Shown here piece after piece: positions 9,461-17,751 of a stretch of DNA of 64,000 nucleotides. A program made the translations under genes and the position numbers. Below the pieces are notes generated by a model. It had not been told where the DNA came from. It was given only the letters and a program-made list of their open reading frames with translations, and did no database searches. Source of the stretch: Lachnoclostridium sp. (GTDB taxonomy: Bacteria; Bacillota; Clostridia; Lachnospirales; Lachnospiraceae); NCBI GenBank assembly GCA_021770065.1, contig JAETRR010000032.1:1-64000 (forward strand). Direction: 5' to 3'. The number at the start of each line of letters is the position of its first letter. Position 1 is the stretch's first letter.

Positions 9461-10537
9461 TTACTCCGCCTCCTTTTTCTGCTTCTTCTGACCGAGAAGC
9501 GCCTTTAGGGAGTAACGCTCCCGGAATGCCTGCCCGCCCGGGCTGGAGGTAAAGATCATGGTAGCGATCAGAACAATGGCATACATCAGCATGCGGTAAT
9601 CATTAAGACCACGAAGGAGCTCCGGCAGAAGCGTCAGCACTACGGCCGCAATAATGGAGCCTCGGATATTCCCGATTCCGCCCAGAACCACAAACACAAG
9701 AATCATAATGGACATATTGTAACCGAAGTTTTTCGGCTGTGCGGCCAGTGTGGACAGATTATGTGCGTAAAGCACTCCTGCCACGCCCGCCAGAGAGGCC
9801 GATACGGTAAAGGCCAGAAGCTTATATTTCGTGATGTGGATTCCCACGGACTCCGCTGCAATCCGGTTGTCACGGATCGCCATAATCGCCCGCCCTGTAC
9901 GGGAATTCACCATATTAATCACAATAAAGAGCGTAATCAGAATCAAAATAATGCCGATAAGGAAAGAGGAATCGTGAGGCGTCCCCGTAATTCCCTGGGG
10001 GCCGTTTATAAGCACCTCACCGTCCGGCTCCATATTCATGGAAAATGCATCCTTAAAGGAGATATGAAAGCCCTTGCTGTCATGGCCCAGGAAGATGACA
10101 TTGATGACATTTTTAATAATCTCCCCGAATGCCAGGGTTACGATTGCAAGATAATCTCCCCTCAGGCGGAGAACCGGAATTCCAATCAGGAATCCAAACA
10201 GAGCCGCTGCAGCCGCGCCGATAAGAATTGCCAGGAAGAACCTTAGTCCGCTGACCGTGAGGGCTTCCTTGGTGTAATTGGAAAAAAATGCACTGGCAAA
10301 GGCTCCCACACACATAAAACCTGCATGGCCCAGGCTCAGCTCCCCGGAGATTCCCACAACCAGGTTCAGGGATACTGCCAGAATCACATAGGTACACAGC
10401 GGTACAAGAAGGCCCTGCAGAAGGCTGGATACCATTCCGGCCTTCATCAGAATCTCCATCACCACATAGGCAAGAATCACCATGCCGTATGTAATCAGAT
10501 TATTCTTTGTATTTTTATTCAATGCTTTCACCTTCAT
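9461..10537 (-). CDS. livM: Branched-chain amino acid ABC transporter permease LivM
   Basis: This permease has about 358 residues, eight to nine membrane segments and the family stretch NLVVGISGELSLGHAGFMCVG. It also carries the EAA-like loop NRIAAESVGIHITKYKLLAF. I chose the ATG at 10535-10537, which follows AGGTGG. An in-frame GTG three codons upstream directly after the livH stop is an alternative. It pairs with LivH to form the transmembrane channel. Confidence 0.92.
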   Translation of the reverse strand: MKVKALNKNTKNNLITYGMVILAYVVMEILMKAGMVSSLLQGLLVPLCTYVILAVSLNLVVGISGELSLGHAGFMCVGAFASAFFSNYTKEALTVSGLRFFLAILIGAAAAALFGFLIGIPVLRLRGDYLAIVTLAFGEIIKNVINVIFLGHDSKGFHISFKDAFSMNMEPDGEVLINGPQGITGTPHDSSFLIGIILILITLFIVINMVNSRTGRAIMAIRDNRIAAESVGIHITKYKLLAFTVSASLAGVAGVLYAHNLSTLAAQPKNFGYNMSIMILVFVVLGGIGNIRGSIIAAVVLTLLPELLRGLNDYRMLMYAIVLIATMIFTSSPGGQAFRERYSLKALLGQKKQKKEAE

Positions 10538-10546
10538 CCGTCCCAC

Positions 10547-11431
10547 CTACACTTTCTCCTGAATCTGCTTACCCAAAAGTCCCGTGGGCTTCACCAGAAG
10601 CACGATAATCAATACGGCAAACACAATGGCATCCGCAAGCTGGGAAGAAATATAGGCTTTCCCCAGGATCTCAATGACGCCCAGGAGGATACCGCCGATA
10701 AATGCTCCCGGTATGGAACCGATTCCTCCAAATACGGCAGCAACAAATGCCTTGATGCCGGGCATGGCGCCTGTATAAGGCGTCAGCGCCGGATAAGAGG
10801 AACACAGAAGCACGCCCGCAATGGCTGCCAGGGCAGAGCCGATGGCAAAGGTCAGGGCGATGGTTGCGTTCACATTCACGCCCATAAGCTGGGCTGCCCC
10901 ACTGTCCTCGGACACGGCCAGCATAGCCCTGCCGGACTTGGAATATTTAATAAAGGAGGTCAGCGCTATCATAATGACAATACATGCAAGAATTGTAACA
11001 ATTGTCTCGCCGGAAATAATAATCGCGCCGTCCGCCAGTGAAAGAGGCTCTATAGACACCACGGAGGTAAAGGACTTCGTGTTGGATCCATAGATAAGGA
11101 GCGCCACATTCTGCAGAAAATAGCTGACCCCGATAGCTGTAATCAGGACTGCCAGCTTGGATGCTCCGCGCAGGGGCTTATAAGCGATCCGCTCAATCAC
11201 CATCCCCAATATCGTACAGACCACCACGGAAATCAGCACGCCGATTACAGGGGGAAGCCCCATGCCGCTTACTGCAGTAAACACCACAAAGCCGCCAATC
11301 ATAATCACGTCACCGTGGGCGAAGTTCAGCATCTTCGCAATTCCGTATACCATGGTATAGCCCAGGGCAATTATGGCATACACACTGCCCAGACTGATTC
11401 CATTTACCAGGTAGGATATAAATCCCATCAT
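10547..11431 (-). CDS. livH: Branched-chain amino acid ABC transporter permease LivH
   Basis: This permease of about 294 residues begins MMGFISYLVNGISLGSVYAI and contains GYTMVYGIAKMLNFAHGD, a hallmark of LivH. The open frame extends 25 codons upstream, but an AGAGGTG ribosome binding site eight bases before the ATG at 11429-11431 decides the start. It is separated from livJ by a hairpin terminator, so it may be expressed below the binding protein. Confidence 0.92.
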   Translation of the reverse strand: MMGFISYLVNGISLGSVYAIIALGYTMVYGIAKMLNFAHGDVIMIGGFVVFTAVSGMGLPPVIGVLISVVVCTILGMVIERIAYKPLRGASKLAVLITAIGVSYFLQNVALLIYGSNTKSFTSVVSIEPLSLADGAIIISGETIVTILACIVIMIALTSFIKYSKSGRAMLAVSEDSGAAQLMGVNVNATIALTFAIGSALAAIAGVLLCSSYPALTPYTGAMPGIKAFVAAVFGGIGSIPGAFIGGILLGVIEILGKAYISSQLADAIVFAVLIIVLLVKPTGLLGKQIQEKV

Positions 11432-11518
11432 ACATAACACCTCTTTATTCTTTAAAGTTCTACACAATTTGCAATGTATTATAGCATAGATGCAAAGCGT
11501 GCACAAGTGGGAAAAGCG

Positions 11519-11550
11519 GAAAAACAGAGGAACCCTGCGGGCTCCTCTGT
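11519..11550 (-). terminator. Intra-operon hairpin between livJ and livH
   Basis: ACAGAGGA pairs with TCCTCTGT (11524-11550) around a GC-rich inner stem. It is followed on the minus strand by TTTTTCCGCTTTT. A partial terminator here would leave excess binding-protein mRNA over permease mRNA, a common layout in ABC importers. Confidence 0.75.
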
Positions 11551-11619
11551 CCGAATTCTTTCCTGCTGCCGGTTCCTGTGGGAAAACCGGCGCTCTGTTT
11601 TCTATTGCTGTCCTGGTTC

Positions 11620-12846
11620 TTACAGCGCAACGCCCTCGCCGCCCTTGATCTGAACGATGAGCGGAGCCTTGTTGGGCTCGCCGCTTGCTTCCCAGCTGAT
11701 TCCCTTGCCGGTGATACCGTCAAAGGTAATGGCTGTCATAGCGGTCTTCATAGCATCACAGATTGCAGATGCATCCATGTCAGCGGTCACGCCTGCCTCT
11801 TCCATCGCTGCCTTTACTACATATACGCAGTCATAAGCATCTGCTGCAAACTGGTTGGGAATCTCGCCGTATTTCTCCTGATACTTGCCTACAAAGCTCT
11901 TTACCATCTCGTCGTCAGAATTTGCAACGAAGGGAGCCATGTACATCAGATCCTCTGCCAGCGATGCGTCAAAGTTCTCTACGGAGAGAATTCCGTCCAT
12001 TCCGTCTACACCGAAGAACAGGGGAGCGTAGCTCTGCTTGCTGCACTCTGCCAGTACCAGAGAAGCCTCGGTATAATAGAAGGGCATGTAAAGAAGCTCT
12101 GCACCGGCATTCTTCGCGCCCTGAACGGCCGTGGAGAAATCGGTCTTGTTGTCAGCGGTAAATGCCGCGTCGGATACGATCTCAATATTCTGGTTGGCTG
12201 CCTCTGCCCGGAATGCCTCATAGATACCTACGGAGTAAGGATCAGAGCTGTCATAGATAACCGCAACCTTGGTTGCCAGGCCGTTCTCGCCAATGTACTT
12301 TGCGGACTCAAGACCCTGGTTGGGATCAGAGAAACACATACGGAATGCATTGTCGTACTGTACACACTTAACTGCGGTTCCGGAGGGAGTGAGCTGGAAC
12401 ATATTGTCATTGTAGCTCTGCTCCGCAACTGCGATACAGGGATTGGAAGTTACGCTTCCGACTAATACCTGCATACCCCAGTCTTTCAGAGTATTATATG
12501 CGTTTACAGACTTCTCCGGGTCATGCTCATCATCCTGGAAATTCAACTCAATCTGAACGCCGCCGATGCCGCCTGCCGCGTTAATCTCCTCAACCGCAAT
12601 CTCCATACCTCTCTGTACGGCAATTCCGTAAGCGGATGCGCCTCCGGTGGTAGGTCCGATACCTCCGATCTTGAATACGGAACCGTCGCCCGCTGCCGGT
12701 GTCTCTGCGTCGCCGCCTGCCTCTGCATCACTATCTGCCTCAGTGCTCTCTGCCGGTGCCTGGGTATCTCCGCCGCTATTGCCGCATGCTGCAAGGGAGA
12801 AGGTCATGGCACATGCTAACAGTAAACTTAATGCCTTCTTTTTCAT
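11620..12846 (-). CDS. livJ: Branched-chain amino acid ABC transporter substrate-binding lipoprotein
   Basis: This 408-residue extracytoplasmic lipoprotein has a signal peptide MKKKALSLLLACAMTFSLAAC ending in a lipobox with Cys21, then an acidic low-complexity linker (residues 22-55). A periplasmic-binding-protein type I domain follows (FKIGGIGPTTGGASAYG, RGMEIAVEEINAAGG, VGSVTSNPCIAVAE). It captures a hydrophobic amino acid and delivers it to LivHMGF. It is the first gene of the operon and has its own promoter. Confidence 0.92.
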   Translation of the reverse strand: MKKKALSLLLACAMTFSLAACGNSGGDTQAPAESTEADSDAEAGGDAETPAAGDGSVFKIGGIGPTTGGASAYGIAVQRGMEIAVEEINAAGGIGGVQIELNFQDDEHDPEKSVNAYNTLKDWGMQVLVGSVTSNPCIAVAEQSYNDNMFQLTPSGTAVKCVQYDNAFRMCFSDPNQGLESAKYIGENGLATKVAVIYDSSDPYSVGIYEAFRAEAANQNIEIVSDAAFTADNKTDFSTAVQGAKNAGAELLYMPFYYTEASLVLAECSKQSYAPLFFGVDGMDGILSVENFDASLAEDLMYMAPFVANSDDEMVKSFVGKYQEKYGEIPNQFAADAYDCVYVVKAAMEEAGVTADMDASAICDAMKTAMTAITFDGITGKGISWEASGEPNKAPLIVQIKGGEGVAL

Positions 12847-12933
12847 AATGTTTTCCTCCTTGTTTTATTTCTCTCATCCGATATATGTACCTGCGCATTG
12901 CTCTGAATGCGGCTCGTATTTATATCGTTCTCT

Positions 12934-12963
12934 ATATTACTCCCAATAAAATAAATTTGTCAA
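12934..12963 (-). promoter_or_regulatory. Predicted promoter of the liv operon
   Basis: On the minus strand, TTGACA (complement of 12958-12963) and TAATAT (complement of 12934-12939) are separated by 18 bases, about 90 bases upstream of the livJ start. Confidence 0.65.
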
Positions 12964-13054
12964 TTCCTTTTCTTCGGAAAATCTTAATTTTTTTGCCGTT
13001 TTTCCCAGAAATTTACATTTTTACCGCTTTAAAAGGGTAAATTGCTGTTTTGGG

Positions 13055-14032
13055 CTATTTCCGGCCCTTGATGCTGACCATATTGCCGTTTACGGAAAGC
13101 TGCCGGATGCTCCGAAGGAAACTTGACAGGCGGCTGTAGCCGTAATCTTTCAAGTCGAAGGACGGATACTTTTTATGGATCTCCTCGTAGACCATGGACA
13201 GATTTTCGATCTGGCCTCCGTTATCCCGGACAAACAACAGGATTTCTTTTTCCAGCTTCTGCCTGTCCAGATGGCCGCCCAGGCCCACCGCATAGGCAGA
13301 TTCGATCTTGTACAGATAGAGCCTGGGGCAGGTGTCCTGTAAAAACACAACCAGCTTGGTGTAACCGTAATTGCGCACGTCAAAGTCTGTAAATTTCGCA
13401 TTTAAGCGGCTCCCGATTTCTCCCAGATAGGTGATTTTTCCTTTGTTTTCATTGTCGTTGATAAAGGAAATGACGGCTTCTTCAATCTGGTGCAGGGGGG
13501 TGATGCCGCTTCCATGCTCTTCCTCCGCCGCCTTCACGCCTTTTCGGCCCGCAGCCGGGGATGAGGTATTTTCCACGTCATTGACCTGCTTGTTGATGAG
13601 ATTCAGATGGATGAATTTGTTGCAGGCTTTTGTGAGAGCCATGGGGGTCTTGGATTCTCCCATGCCGATGACATACATGTTTTCTTCCCGGAGACGCATA
13701 GCCAGACGGGTAAAGTCACTGTCGCTTGTTACCAGACAGAAACCGTCTACCTTGCCGGAATAGAGAATGTCCATGGCATCAATGACCATAGCCATGTCGG
13801 TGGCATTTTTCCCGGAGGTGTAGGCAAACTGCTGCACCGGAGTGATAGAATTCTCCAGCAGGATCTCCTCCTTCCAGCCGTTTCCTTTGGTGGACCAGTT
13901 CCCATAGATCCGGCGGAACGAAGCGTAGCCGTAGTTTTCAATCTCATTGAAAATGCTGCCCGCATATTTGGCGCTGATGTTATCCGAATCTATCAGCACA
14001 GCGAATTGTTTTTTATCTTCTATTTGTTCCAT
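13055..14032 (-). CDS. NYN-domain protein with two LOTUS/OST-HTH domains
   Basis: The 325-residue protein starts with a NYN (PIN-like) nuclease domain, about residues 8-150. Acidic residues are visible in LIDSDN, NATDMAMVIDAMD and VTSDSDF. Two C-terminal winged-helix LOTUS-like repeats follow (about 175-245 and 255-320), each ending in a DxxxYGYxxLxxFL motif. This matches the LabA/DUF88 class, thought to bind and process RNA. The target is unknown. It lies alone after the fprA terminator. Confidence 0.85.
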   Translation of the reverse strand: MEQIEDKKQFAVLIDSDNISAKYAGSIFNEIENYGYASFRRIYGNWSTKGNGWKEEILLENSITPVQQFAYTSGKNATDMAMVIDAMDILYSGKVDGFCLVTSDSDFTRLAMRLREENMYVIGMGESKTPMALTKACNKFIHLNLINKQVNDVENTSSPAAGRKGVKAAEEEHGSGITPLHQIEEAVISFINDNENKGKITYLGEIGSRLNAKFTDFDVRNYGYTKLVVFLQDTCPRLYLYKIESAYAVGLGGHLDRQKLEKEILLFVRDNGGQIENLSMVYEEIHKKYPSFDLKDYGYSRLSSFLRSIRQLSVNGNMVSIKGRK

Positions 14033-14070
14033 AATTCTCCTATTCTTTTTCCTGTTATCTTCCTATTATA

Positions 14071-14104
14071 AAGAGGGGGAAGCCCGTTGTGACGCTTCCC
14101 TCTT
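14071..14104. terminator. Hairpin between fprA and the NYN gene
   Basis: AAGAGGGGGAAGC pairs with GCTTCCCTCTT with a 10-base loop. T-rich sequence follows on both strands (TTTATAATA on minus, TCTCTCTTT on plus). Confidence 0.7.
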
Positions 14105-14278
14105 TCTCTCTTTGCAAAAGGCATTTGTCCGTGTATGAAAGACACAACCTTCTGTATTTTCTGATTTTACTCTCTCCTTGGAACCGTCTTCCCAGTTTTC
14201 CCCTGCAGCGGCTGCCAGTACGGGCTGCCGGTATAGCGTCTCGAAAACAACCTGACCAATGATCTATCCAAGACTGTG

Positions 14279-15439
14279 CTAAGACAGTACCGCTTCCGCC
14301 AATGCTTCCATGGCTTCCCTGTCTGCATCCTTCATGGCGGAACGAATGGTGACTACCGGCTCACAGACGGTAAGATCCTTCATCTCATCCAGTATGCTGC
14401 GCATGGTGCGGGCTGCGGACGGTGCCCATGTTCCGTTTTCCAGAAGGGCTACCCTTCGGTTCCGATAGGTTTTTGCCTTTAAGTGGTGAAGGAAATCCTC
14501 CATACAGGGAAATACACCGCCGTCATAGCTTGCCGCAGCCAGTACCAGGCGGTCATAGCGGAAGGCCTCTGCTACCACTGCGGGCATATCGGCCCTTGCC
14601 AGATCGTATACCTTAACAGGCGCTTCCGTTCTCTCTTCCAGCATACGGGCCAGCTCTTTTGCGGCCTTTGCCGTATTGCCGTGGATGGACGCATAGGCAA
14701 TGACAACGCCGGACTCTTCCGGTTCATAGCTGCTCCAGATCCGGTACTTTTCCAGGTAAAAGCCCAGGTTCTCCTTTAAAACAGGGCCATGAAGAGGGCA
14801 GATCATGGCAATGTCCAGACCGGCGGCTTTTTTCAGAAGAGCCTGTACCTGCGCGCCATACTTTCCTACGATATTGATATAGTAGCGTCTGGCTTCGTCG
14901 GTCCAGTCTTCTTCTGTATCCAGAGCTCCGAATTTACCGAAGCCGTCGGCAGAGAAAAGAATCTTTTCTTTAGACTCGTAAGCTGTCATCACCTCCGGCC
15001 AGTGTACCATAGGGGCCATGACAAAGGTCAGGGTATGGGCTCCCAGGCTTAAGGTATCGCCCTCTTTTACGGTTACGCACCGGCCGGTGAGATCCGTCCC
15101 GAAGAACTGAGGAAGCATGGCAAAAGTTTTCGGATTGCCTACCAGCTTCATCTGAGGGTATTTTTCCGCCAGTCTTCCGATATTTCCGGCGTGATCCGGC
15201 TCCAGATGGGATACTATCAGATAGTCCGGAGCCTGCCCTTCCAGGACTTCCTCCAGGTTTAAAAGCCACTGCTCCCCGGCTCTGGGATCTACGGTGTCCA
15301 TAACGGCGGTTTTCTCGTCCCGAATAACGTAAGAGTTGTAGGAGACGCCGTTTGGTACTTTGTACTGGCTCTCGAACAGGTCTATGGTTTTGTCATCTAC
15401 GCCTACATAATATACGGAATCTGTTATCTGCTTTTTCAT
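14279..15439 (-). CDS. fprA: FprA-family flavodiiron protein
   Basis: This 386-residue A-type flavoprotein reduces O2 to water, or NO to N2O, in anaerobes. The N-terminal metallo-beta-lactamase-like domain has the diiron ligand motif HLEPDHAGN (His78, Glu80, Asp82, His83), MVHWPEV and CPLHGPVL. The C-terminal flavodoxin domain begins VVIAYASIHGNTAKAA (about residue 250). Length is normal, and all expected ligands appear present. The gene is monocistronic with a good promoter and terminator. It fits oxidative-stress defence in an obligate anaerobe. Confidence 0.93.
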   Translation of the reverse strand: MKKQITDSVYYVGVDDKTIDLFESQYKVPNGVSYNSYVIRDEKTAVMDTVDPRAGEQWLLNLEEVLEGQAPDYLIVSHLEPDHAGNIGRLAEKYPQMKLVGNPKTFAMLPQFFGTDLTGRCVTVKEGDTLSLGAHTLTFVMAPMVHWPEVMTAYESKEKILFSADGFGKFGALDTEEDWTDEARRYYINIVGKYGAQVQALLKKAAGLDIAMICPLHGPVLKENLGFYLEKYRIWSSYEPEESGVVIAYASIHGNTAKAAKELARMLEERTEAPVKVYDLARADMPAVVAEAFRYDRLVLAAASYDGGVFPCMEDFLHHLKAKTYRNRRVALLENGTWAPSAARTMRSILDEMKDLTVCEPVVTIRSAMKDADREAMEALAEAVLS

Positions 15440-15517
15440 TCTGTTTATCCTCTGATTCTTTTTTTATTTTCGCGGCTGACCGGGTTTATCTTCCGGCCTG
15501 ATTCTGGATCCTTTCAA

Positions 15518-15546
15518 ATTGTACACAACTTTTAAGGTTCTGGCAA
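15518..15546 (-). promoter_or_regulatory. Predicted promoter of fprA
   Basis: On the minus strand, TTGCCA (complement of 15541-15546) and TACAAT (complement of 15518-15523) are separated by 17 bases. Confidence 0.6.
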
Positions 15547-15621
15547 GTACTCTTTTCTATTGTTCCGGGCGAATATTCCTTTAAATTTTCTGTATCCTCT
15601 GCGGCCGGCAGCTGTTTAAAA

Positions 15622-16416
15622 CTATATCGCAGATTCTGCTGCTTTGACATGCTCTATGAACCGCCTGCGGATTCCCTCGTACTCTCCCAGGCCCTTCATC
15701 AGGCATTCTACCCGGAAGCCTTCCGCTTCAAAGCGGCTGCGCCAGGAATCTTCGTCTTCTCCTGACATATCGTGGATGGCGTGATCTCCTGCCACAATCA
15801 TAAAAGGCGCCAGCAAAACTTTCCCGGGCCGAAGCTCTCCCACCCTCTTAAGCAGGGTATCCAGAGACGGATATGCCTCCACCGTTCCAAGAAATGCATG
15901 GGAATAGCCCAGATCCTTCAGCATATAATCCAGGGCCGCATAGACGGAATTGGCATAATGTGTCGTTCCGTGTCCCATAAATACCAGAGCATCCTTTGGA
16001 TCCATATCCGAAAATTCTTTCATCACGGCAAGGAGCGCCTGTTCGTTATCCTCTGTCGTTGTCAAAAGCGGATCTCCGAAGGATACGGCTTCAAAATCTG
16101 CTTCAAAGGCAAGCACATCCCTCTTCATCTCTTCATTTTCAATTCCATTGACCAGATGGGTCGGCTGAACAATGACCCGGGTAATCCCGTCTGCGATCAT
16201 CTGCTCTGCTGCTTCTTTTACTGTAGGAATTCTGACATTATCCCTTCGAAGAAGCTTTTCAATGATCCTTTTGCTGGTCCATGCCCGGTATATCCGGTAA
16301 TCCAAAAATGCCTCCTCTATGTCCTTCTCAATCTGATCAATGGTTTTTGCCCTGGTCCTTGAAAAGCTTGTGCCAAAACTGACCACAAGAATTGCCTTCT
16401 TTCCTGCTTCTGCCAT
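15622..16416 (-). CDS. cbiK: Sirohydrochlorin cobaltochelatase CbiK
   Basis: This 264-residue class II chelatase inserts Co2+ into sirohydrochlorin in anaerobic cobalamin synthesis. It starts MAEAGKKAILVVSFGTSF, and the metal-binding histidines lie in FMGHGTTHYAN and IVAGDHAIHDM. The open frame runs 36 codons further upstream. The ATG at 16414-16416 is preceded by AAGGAGAGGGG and matches the family start. No other cobalamin gene is in the window. Confidence 0.9.
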   Translation of the reverse strand: MAEAGKKAILVVSFGTSFSRTRAKTIDQIEKDIEEAFLDYRIYRAWTSKRIIEKLLRRDNVRIPTVKEAAEQMIADGITRVIVQPTHLVNGIENEEMKRDVLAFEADFEAVSFGDPLLTTTEDNEQALLAVMKEFSDMDPKDALVFMGHGTTHYANSVYAALDYMLKDLGYSHAFLGTVEAYPSLDTLLKRVGELRPGKVLLAPFMIVAGDHAIHDMSGEDEDSWRSRFEAEGFRVECLMKGLGEYEGIRRRFIEHVKAAESAI

Positions 16417-16570
16417 GCTGCCCCTCTCCTTAAGCCTGCTTAACGGCCGAAAAACACAAAGCAGATGCTGTCTGCTTTCTGCTTTCCGGTTAATATGATA
16501 GATCAAATCTTCCTCCATGTCCACAACTATTTGGGCATCCGTATCCTGCTGTTCCGGTAATCCGGGAATC

Positions 16571-16790
16571 CTACAGCTTCTTCCATACGACAGCCATCAT
16601 GATCGGGCAGCAGGCCAGACCGCCTGCGATGCTGGTGACGGGCCCGGCTGCCGGGACGCCGTAGATTCCAAGGCCCCGCAGATGAGGGAGTATCAGGATC
16701 AGAGGCACGCCTAAGACGGCTTTGCGGAACAGAGAGAAAAATACGGTCAGCCGGATGCCGAAAAAAAGGAGCAGGGTGAGGGAATTCCCC
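16571..16790 (-). pseudogene. Remnant of a MATE-family efflux transporter C-terminus
   Basis: The frame ending at the TAG at 16571-16573 reads about 72 residues without a start codon. It includes FRKAVLGVPLILILPHLRG, GVPAAGPVTSIAGGL and a terminal MAVVWKKL. The hydrophobic pattern LPHL..G..GV..AGPV is typical of the last two helices of MATE multidrug/Na+ antiporters, which are normally about 450 residues. The rest of the gene is absent and the next gene abuts it, so this is a 5'-deleted relic. Confidence 0.7.
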
Positions 16791-16828
16791 CACGATCTGC
16801 TCGGCCTTTTTTTCGTCTCCTCTGCCGT

Positions 16829-17662
16829 TTACTCCCCATGCCCGGCACAGCCGTGTTTGTTCTCGCCGCAGTGATGCTCACCGCAGGAATGGCCGTGCTC
16901 ATGGCCGTGATGGTCACAGTGTACATTGGGATTGAAGTCCAGATTGCCGGCCAGGTATGCTTTGACGGCATCATCTGCCATTCCGGATACGCCTCCGTAC
17001 AGCTTAATTCCGGCTTCTGCCAGAGCCGCCTGCGCTCCGCCGCCGATTCCGCCGCAGATTAAAATATCTGCGCCTGCCTCTGTAAGAAATCCTGCCAGGG
17101 CTCCATGGCCCTGCCCGTTGGTGTCTGCAATTTCTTCTGCCGTGACCTTTCCGTCCTCAATATCGTAGAGTTTAAACTGCTCCGTATGTCCGAAATGCTG
17201 AAAAACTTCTCCGTTTTCATAGGTAACTGCGATTCTCATATTGTTTGCTCCTTTCCTTGATCTGCACATGGTCTCTGTGCATAAAGGTATACCCTCCGGG
17301 TGTTTCCTTGATCTGCACATGGCTGTTCCTCCTGCTTTTTTGCAGGCTTTTTGACAATAACGAAGGGCGGAACCGTCGCAAAACCGGTAATTTCCGCCGG
17401 TGATCCGGAGTGTCTTCCCGTGCACCAGACTGTCAGCCAGTTTTTCCCTGGCAGACTCATAGATCTCGGTCACTGTGGTTCTGGATATGTCCATTTGTCT
17501 TGCGCACTGCTCATGGGTCAGCTTTTCCAGATCCACAAGGCGGACAGCCTCATACTCATCCAGGGTCAGGACAATCTCCTCTTTGCTGGGTATCCCCTGG
17601 GGAATAAAGCTTTCATAAGCAGGCTCTCTGCAGATTCTTCTACAGCGGCTTGGTCTCGGCAT
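16829..17662 (-). CDS. Fused DUF134 helix-turn-helix and NifX/NifB-like protein
   Basis: The 277-residue frame joins two proteins that are usually separate. Residues 1-112 are a DUF134 DNA-binding protein (MPRPSRCRRIC, LTLDEYEAVRLVDLE, HTH QMDISRTTVTEIYESAREKL). Residues 142-277 are a dinitrogenase iron-molybdenum cofactor (NifX-like) domain (MRIAVTYENGEVFQHFGH, GAGDILICGGIGGGAQ-like core) with a His/Cys-rich tail. A 20-bp direct repeat encodes MCRSRK twice in the linker. AAGGAGC lies before the Met at residue 142 (17237-17239), so the second domain could also be translated alone. Iron-sulfur or metal-cluster trafficking is the likely theme. A simple frame fusion is the alternative to a functional one. 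Confidence 0.82.
   Translation of the reverse strand: MPRPSRCRRICREPAYESFIPQGIPSKEEIVLTLDEYEAVRLVDLEKLTHEQCARQMDISRTTVTEIYESAREKLADSLVHGKTLRITGGNYRFCDGSALRYCQKACKKAGGTAMCRSRKHPEGIPLCTETMCRSRKGANNMRIAVTYENGEVFQHFGHTEQFKLYDIEDGKVTAEEIADTNGQGHGALAGFLTEAGADILICGGIGGGAQAALAEAGIKLYGGVSGMADDAVKAYLAGNLDFNPNVHCDHHGHEHGHSCGEHHCGENKHGCAGHGE
17252..17322. repeat. 20-bp direct repeat in the DUF134-NifX linker
   Basis: The same 20 bases occur at 17252-17271 and 17303-17322, 51 bases (17 codons) apart. Each encodes MCRSRK on the minus strand, so the duplication is in frame. Confidence 0.85.
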
Positions 17663-17751
17663 GAAATCTCTCCGTTTCTTTTTTTCCGTTATATGTCGGA
17701 AATATTATAACCCGATTTTAAGAAAAATACAAGGGCTTATTTAAATCTATA

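Noticed and set aside
11578..12465. Plus-strand open frame of 295 codons antisense to livJ
   Set aside because: Cys/His-rich composition without motifs and full overlap with a clear binding-protein gene mark it as a shadow.
14033..14278. Extra coding frame after fprA
   Set aside because: A frame of about 65 codons is open on the minus strand, but it has no start, no motifs and ends in the fprA terminator region.
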